Assembly (NCBI GenBank): GCA_024635475.1
Contig: JAGXIW010000005.1
Coordinates: forward strand, 1-64,000
Origin: a bacterium
GTDB taxonomy: Bacteria; Patescibacteriota; Gracilibacteria; BD1-5; UBA6164
Reading direction: 5' to 3'
Length of the DNA: 64,000 bases
The notes below the pieces were generated by a model. That model made no database searches, was not told the origin of the DNA, and saw only the letters and a program-made list of their open reading frames with translations. Shown piece after piece: positions 60,161 to 64,000 of the stretch (the stretch's first letter is position 1; the number at the start of each line of letters is the position of its first letter). The translations under genes were made by a program, and so were the position numbers.

Positions 60161-60581
60161 TTATTCAAGTCATGCAATTGTAGTTGATGATGAATGAATC
60201 TTATATTTTGAATTAAATAAAAAATTATGAGGAAAAATTTCGCTTTTTTGATGATGACTTGACCTTTGAGAAACTCATATAAATGCTATAATTAGAGAGT
60301 TAGAAGAAGAAATTTTTATAACCGCAAAAGAAAAAGATTTTGTTTACATTGAAAAGAGTTGACCTAAAAAATTTCCAAAATGAATAATTATTTCGGAAAT
60401 ATATGCTTTATTGATTTCAACTTGGGTATGAAAGATAATTAGTAATTCAGATACAGTTATTAAATTAAAATATGATGATTTAAAATTAAAAAGTGCATCT
60501 GATTTTGTTATAGAAAAAGAAGAATTTTTATGAAGGATAGAAAAATCATTAAGCTTATTAAAAATTAAAATATGAATTTAA
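60141..60581 (+). CDS. Nudix hydrolase
   Basis: 146 residues. The Nudix box reads GGLDLGETHINAIIRELEEE, matching Gx5Ex7REUxEE; the usual Gly after EEx is Phe. It cleaves a nucleoside diphosphate linked to another moiety; the substrate is unknown. It overlaps the DedA gene end and the murD start (10 bp), so the three genes are translationally linked. Confidence 0.9.
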
Positions 60582-62023
60582 AAAACTTAAAAACAAAAAA
60601 AATTGCAATTTTAGGATTTGGTAAAGAGGGTAAATCTACTCTTTCTTTTTTGCAAAATATTTGATGTGAGGATGTGACTGTGTTGGATAAAGTACAGAAT
60701 ACAGAATTCAGAATGCAGGATTTTCAAAATATTAAATTTATTACATGAGAACATTATCTTGATAATCTAGAAGTTTATGATTATATATTCAAGAGTCCTT
60801 GAATCAGTCCATATACAAATAATTTATTAAAATACAAAGATAAATTATGGTCTCAAACCAAACTTTTTTTTGAACTCTATAAATGAAAAATAATCACAGT
60901 AACTCAGACAAAATGAAAATCAACAACAGCAACTTTGGTTTATGAATTATTAAACAATGCAGGGTATAATGTAAAACTAGTATGAAATATCTGAAATCCA
61001 GTGCTTGATGAGATTGATTTAATGAATAATAAAAAGTGTTCTGTGTTGTCATCCTGAGCAAATGCGAAGGATCCCTTTAGTATTGTAGAATTAGTAAAAC
61101 CAAGTTTAAGGGATTCTTCGTTACACTCAGAATGACAACATAATTCTCCATATGATTTTATTGTTTACGAACTTTCATCTTATATGCTTGAAGACTTGGA
61201 TAATCATCATAGTTTTATAAGTATTTTATGAAATATCTATGAAGATCATCTAGATTGGCATCAAGGTTTTGATAATTATAAAAATGCTAAATTTAATATA
61301 CTAAAAAATACTGAAAATCTACTTATTTGAGAAAATCTATCAAAAGAAATTATAGAATTATTAAAAAATAAAAATTATAAGACCTTTTGATTAAATAATT
61401 CTTATTATTCTCATATTTGAAATGATTTTTCTGTAAACTGAAATAAAATAGATTTAGAAATTAAACCTCTTATTCCTTGAGAGCATAATTTATCAAATAT
61501 TTCGACTATTTTATGAGTTTGTGATATACTCAAAATTGATTTAAAAGTATTTCAAAAAACAATAAATAATTTTTCTTGACTTCCTCATAGACTTCAAAAT
61601 ATCTGAACTTATAAATGAATTATTTTCATTGATGATGCTATTTCTACAACTCCAGAAAGTACAATTGAGTGAATAAGATCTTTTAATCAAAAGATATGAA
61701 CTATTTTTTTGTGATGAAGTGATAGATGATATAAATTTGAAAAATTGGTTAATGAATTAGAAATTAAAAAAATTTTTAATATAGTTTTATTTCCAGATAG
61801 TTGAGATAGAATTAAATTACTGCTTGATAAAAAATTTAAAATACTTGAAACAAAAAGTATGCAAAAAGCAGTAGAATTTGCTTTTAAAAATACAAAATCT
61901 TGAGAGATATGTCTACTTTCAACAGCTTCACCAAGTTATAGTATCTGGAAGAATTTTGAAGAAAAATGAGATGAATTTAAGAAAGAAGTGTATAAAATTA
62001 ATCAACTTTTTCATCCGTTATAG
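60572..62023 (+). CDS. murD: MurD2-like UDP-MurNAc-L-Ala-glutamate ligase
   Basis: 483 residues. Mur ligase order: an N-terminal fold (KIAILGFGKEGKSTLSFLQN), a P-loop TVTQTKGKSTTATLV (111-119, Gly115 by TGA), VGNIGNPVLDEID, YELSSYMLEDL, NIYEDHLDWH and a C-terminal domain with FIDDAISTTPEST. The P-loop is TKGKST rather than the MurD norm TNGKT, which recalls MurD2, the L-Glu-adding ligase that works with MurL. Two repetitive elements sit in frame (about 42-50 and 158-190). It ends inside the convergent MFS gene. Confidence 0.88.
60695..60722. repeat. Short repeat within murD (family of 13626 and 51580)
   Basis: agaatacagaattcagaatg caggat resembles the tagaatatagaatgcagg repeat elsewhere and encodes NTEFRMQ in a variable loop of the N-terminal domain. 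Confidence 0.45.
61045..61139. repeat. Palindromic element inserted in frame in murD
   Basis: 95 bp with inverted ends gttgtcatcctgagc and cactcagaatgacaac, plus internal arms gcgaaggatccctt / aagggattcttcg. It is the same family as 48189-48278. Here it is translated (about residues 158-190, rich in Ser, Lys and Asn) between the GNIG and ELSS motifs of murD, where MurD proteins normally have a shorter loop. Confidence 0.85.
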
Positions 62024-63515
62024 GATTTTTATTGAACCAATAATAGGTATATATTATTATAGATCAAAATATAATAAAAGATATTACATATCAAAGTATG
62101 TTTAATATAATTCATCATAGTAATAATGATATAGATGCTATAAGATTCCGTATTACTCTAAAAGGAGCGGCAGAAGCATTTGCATCTATTTCCTTTAATT
62201 TATTATATTCTGCAAAGGATTTATTATATGATGTTAAAAATTGTCCTTGTGATATAACCATACAAGCTGCAAATCATATACTGTTTATTAGTGCTAAAAA
62301 CACGATTAGATACAAATTATTACTTTTTGCAAATATTCACATTAAAATAAGAGATACTCAAGATAAAATAAGTCATAAATTTGCTATAGTTTTAAATCAA
62401 TATTTATCAGCTTTTTTACCAAAAAAATCTTGTAGTCAAAATGCTGGAATTGCGACAATTGCAAGTAGTATATATCATGATCATTCAGAAAAAGAATCAA
62501 GAAATTTGATTAGAAATGTAATAGCAAATGTGTCCCAAAATCAAAAGATAATAAGTAATAGTATAGATTGATACATTATAATTGATTTTTTTACATATTT
62601 TAAAACATTATAAGTTGAGATAAAATGTTTTTTTGTCTCATTTATAAGTAAGTTTAGAGTTAATCAAGTTTGAATTGTTAATGGTTTTAAAAATAAATAT
62701 TTTGATGTGTTAATTATATTTTTTAGTTCTATCTTATTAACTGATTTTATTAAATCATTTTTTATATTATTTCAAATATTTTTTATATTGTCTTTGTCAA
62801 GCAATACTTTGAATTTATAAATATCTTTTAAAGTTAGAGTTTTTGTATTATTATCAAAAAAACTCAAAGTAAAATATATTACCAAGATTATTACAAATAT
62901 GGTTAGAAATATTATAAAGTTTGGTGATAAAGTAAGAATGAATCATGTAATAATCAATCATAAAAGAGATCAAATTCAAGTTGCTAGATTTTTATTTGCT
63001 ATCATTGATGTATATTGGCTAGGGTTTGCATTATTTAATATATAAGATACTAAAGTTACTTCTTGTAATTCTTTTGTCAATCCATAACAAAAAGATGCGA
63101 TAAGTAATAGTATCAAATTATATCATTTTCACATAAAAAATTCTAATGCATAACTGATGGGTCATAGATTATCAGGTGGTAGTGTTTTTAAAAAATCACT
63201 GATTTGGAGAGTGAAATTTATAAATATAAGCATAGCAATAATTTCGGCAATATATGATATAATAAACAAAGTTTTTGGTTTAAAATATTTTTGAATAATT
63301 CAGATTGATATGTCTAGTAAAAAAGAAAATAGATTTCATATTCATAAAAAAAATCAAACCCAAATAATTGATTTTAATTGAAAGGTAAAAAAGAAAAAAA
63401 CACTAAAATGAAAAATCATCCATATTAGGTTGGAAACAATTATGTTTATAAAAAAGTTTCTTTTTCTTATGGAATCAAGTTCTTTGTCTACAGATATTAT
63501 TGCAAGTTCAGGCAT
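61998..63515 (-). CDS. MFS transporter with large central loop
   Basis: 505 residues. Two bundles of about six helices (about 20-205 and 295-490) are joined by a charged cytoplasmic loop of about 75 residues (FKVLLDKDNIKNIGNNIK...). YGLTKELQEVTLVSYILNN and GLQDFFGKKADKYGFK, the last resembling the MFS loop 8-9 motif (GxxxDKxG), support the family. Substrate unknown. It overlaps the convergent murD gene by 26 bp, and a paralog lies just upstream. Confidence 0.85.
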
Positions 63516-63545
63516 AATAAATAAGTATTATAAGTTTATAGTGCA

Positions 63546-64000
63546 TTATTCTAAATCAGCCTTTAAGACTTTTCTATTTTTTAGAGTCCAAAAAGCAAGG
63601 TATGTAATAAATCATCAAAATATTATAAAAAATCAAAAATATTTCAAACTAGCTAATATTAATCATCAAAGGAATAATCAAAATACATTTGCTAGGTTTT
63701 GAATTAATTTTGATGGGGCAGCAGAAGCATTGGCATCTATTTCTTTTAGATTGTTATAGTTTGCGAAAGCTTTATTATAGGATTCTAAAAATAGAGCTTG
63801 AGATAGACTCATACAGGCAGCATATCATATACTATTTATTACGGCCAATGACATTAATAATAAGATGTTATCACTGTTAGCAAAAATTCACATAAATAAT
63901 AAGGATAATCATGAAATTATAAGTCAACTATTTAACATAATATAGATTCAATGTTTTTCCGCTTGTTTACTAAAGTAATTTTGTAATCAAAAAGCTGGAA
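63546..64000 (-). CDS. MFS transporter paralog (C-terminal part, cut by the window edge)
   Basis: The last 151 codons only; the start is beyond 64000. It aligns with the C-terminal part of the adjacent transporter: GLQNYFSKQAEKHGIY versus GLQDFFGKKADKYGFK, SIGYAACMSLSQALFL versus SIGFAACMVISQGQFL, and EIDANASAAP in both. Hence a tandem duplication of a transporter gene, separated by 30 bp. Confidence 0.85.

Noticed and set aside
62098-62571. 157-codon plus-strand frame
   Set aside because: The minus strand encodes the MFS transporter through this region without a break; the plus frame is its shadow, as is 63430-63702.
63600-63660. Frameshift in the truncated MFS paralog
   Set aside because: A first reading seemed to need a shift, but recounting the T-run shows one continuous frame to TAA at 63546.

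Overview
This is an AT-rich bacterial window in which TGA reads as glycine (translation table 25). TGA occurs in frame throughout almost every gene, often at glycines that cannot vary, such as the DnaK ATPase loop, the MurD P-loop and both glycines of a K+ channel filter. Real genes end only in TAA or TAG. Together with the small, streamlined, Gram-positive-like gene set this points to the Patescibacteria/CPR lineages Gracilibacteria or Absconditabacteria (SR1). I cannot decide between the two from this window. All CDS coordinates below come from re-reading the sequence with TGA = Gly. Standard-code ORFs here are mostly fragments or antisense shadows.

Layout. 1-1938: C-terminal part of a giant cadherin-like surface protein with a 603-bp tandem repeat. 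2024-6002 (minus): ABC-F ATPase, a small membrane protein, a PHP phosphoesterase, a HigBA-like toxin-antitoxin pair and an S24/LexA-like regulator. 6299-9930 (plus): two unknown genes, a multi-helix structured non-coding element, an EcoRI-type DNA adenine methyltransferase and a DUF262-HNH nuclease, which looks like a defence/accessory island. 9977-11774 (minus): cysS and a 2Fe-2S ferredoxin-like protein; then tRNA-Phe. 12111-13625: a TPM-domain protein and LemA. 13803-17262 (minus): two SulP anion transporters. 17644-19459: a small exported protein and a two-component system. 19456-25780 (minus): a giant exported PKD/LTD/thermonuclease protein, a zinc-ribbon protein, a GT2 glycosyltransferase and an MGDG-synthase-like glycosyltransferase. 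25951-31074: a divergent sigma-70 factor and two paralogous exported proteins. 31859-38699: a lytic-transglycosylase-domain protein, MurL-like epimerase, a class B PBP and an unknown gene. 38813-42559: M48 protease, K+ channel and Kef-type antiporter. 42556-44207 (minus): DNA polymerase III delta-prime subunit and two small proteins. 44308-46339: CIRCE-like operator, promoter and dnaK. 46340-48550: a repeat-rich region around a sigma-region-2-like gene. 48577-53018 (minus): a small protein, a YgjV-like protein and the complete oxidative pentose phosphate branch (6PGL, G6PD, 6PGD). 53205-55085: ftsH. 55211-59414: three unknown genes. 59537-62023: DedA, Nudix and a MurD2-like ligase. 61998-64000 (minus): two tandem MFS transporters, the second running off the edge.

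Themes. Cell-envelope work dominates: MurL plus a MurD with a MurD2-type P-loop suggest the L-Glu/epimerase route to D-Glu in peptidoglycan. The exported thermonuclease, adhesin-like repeat proteins and transporters fit an episymbiotic or scavenging life. The most unusual signals are palindromic repetitive elements that sit between genes and also in frame inside genes (murD, the thermonuclease protein), a long direct-repeat pair bracketing a sigma-like gene, and the structured element at 7516-7665 ahead of the methyltransferase.
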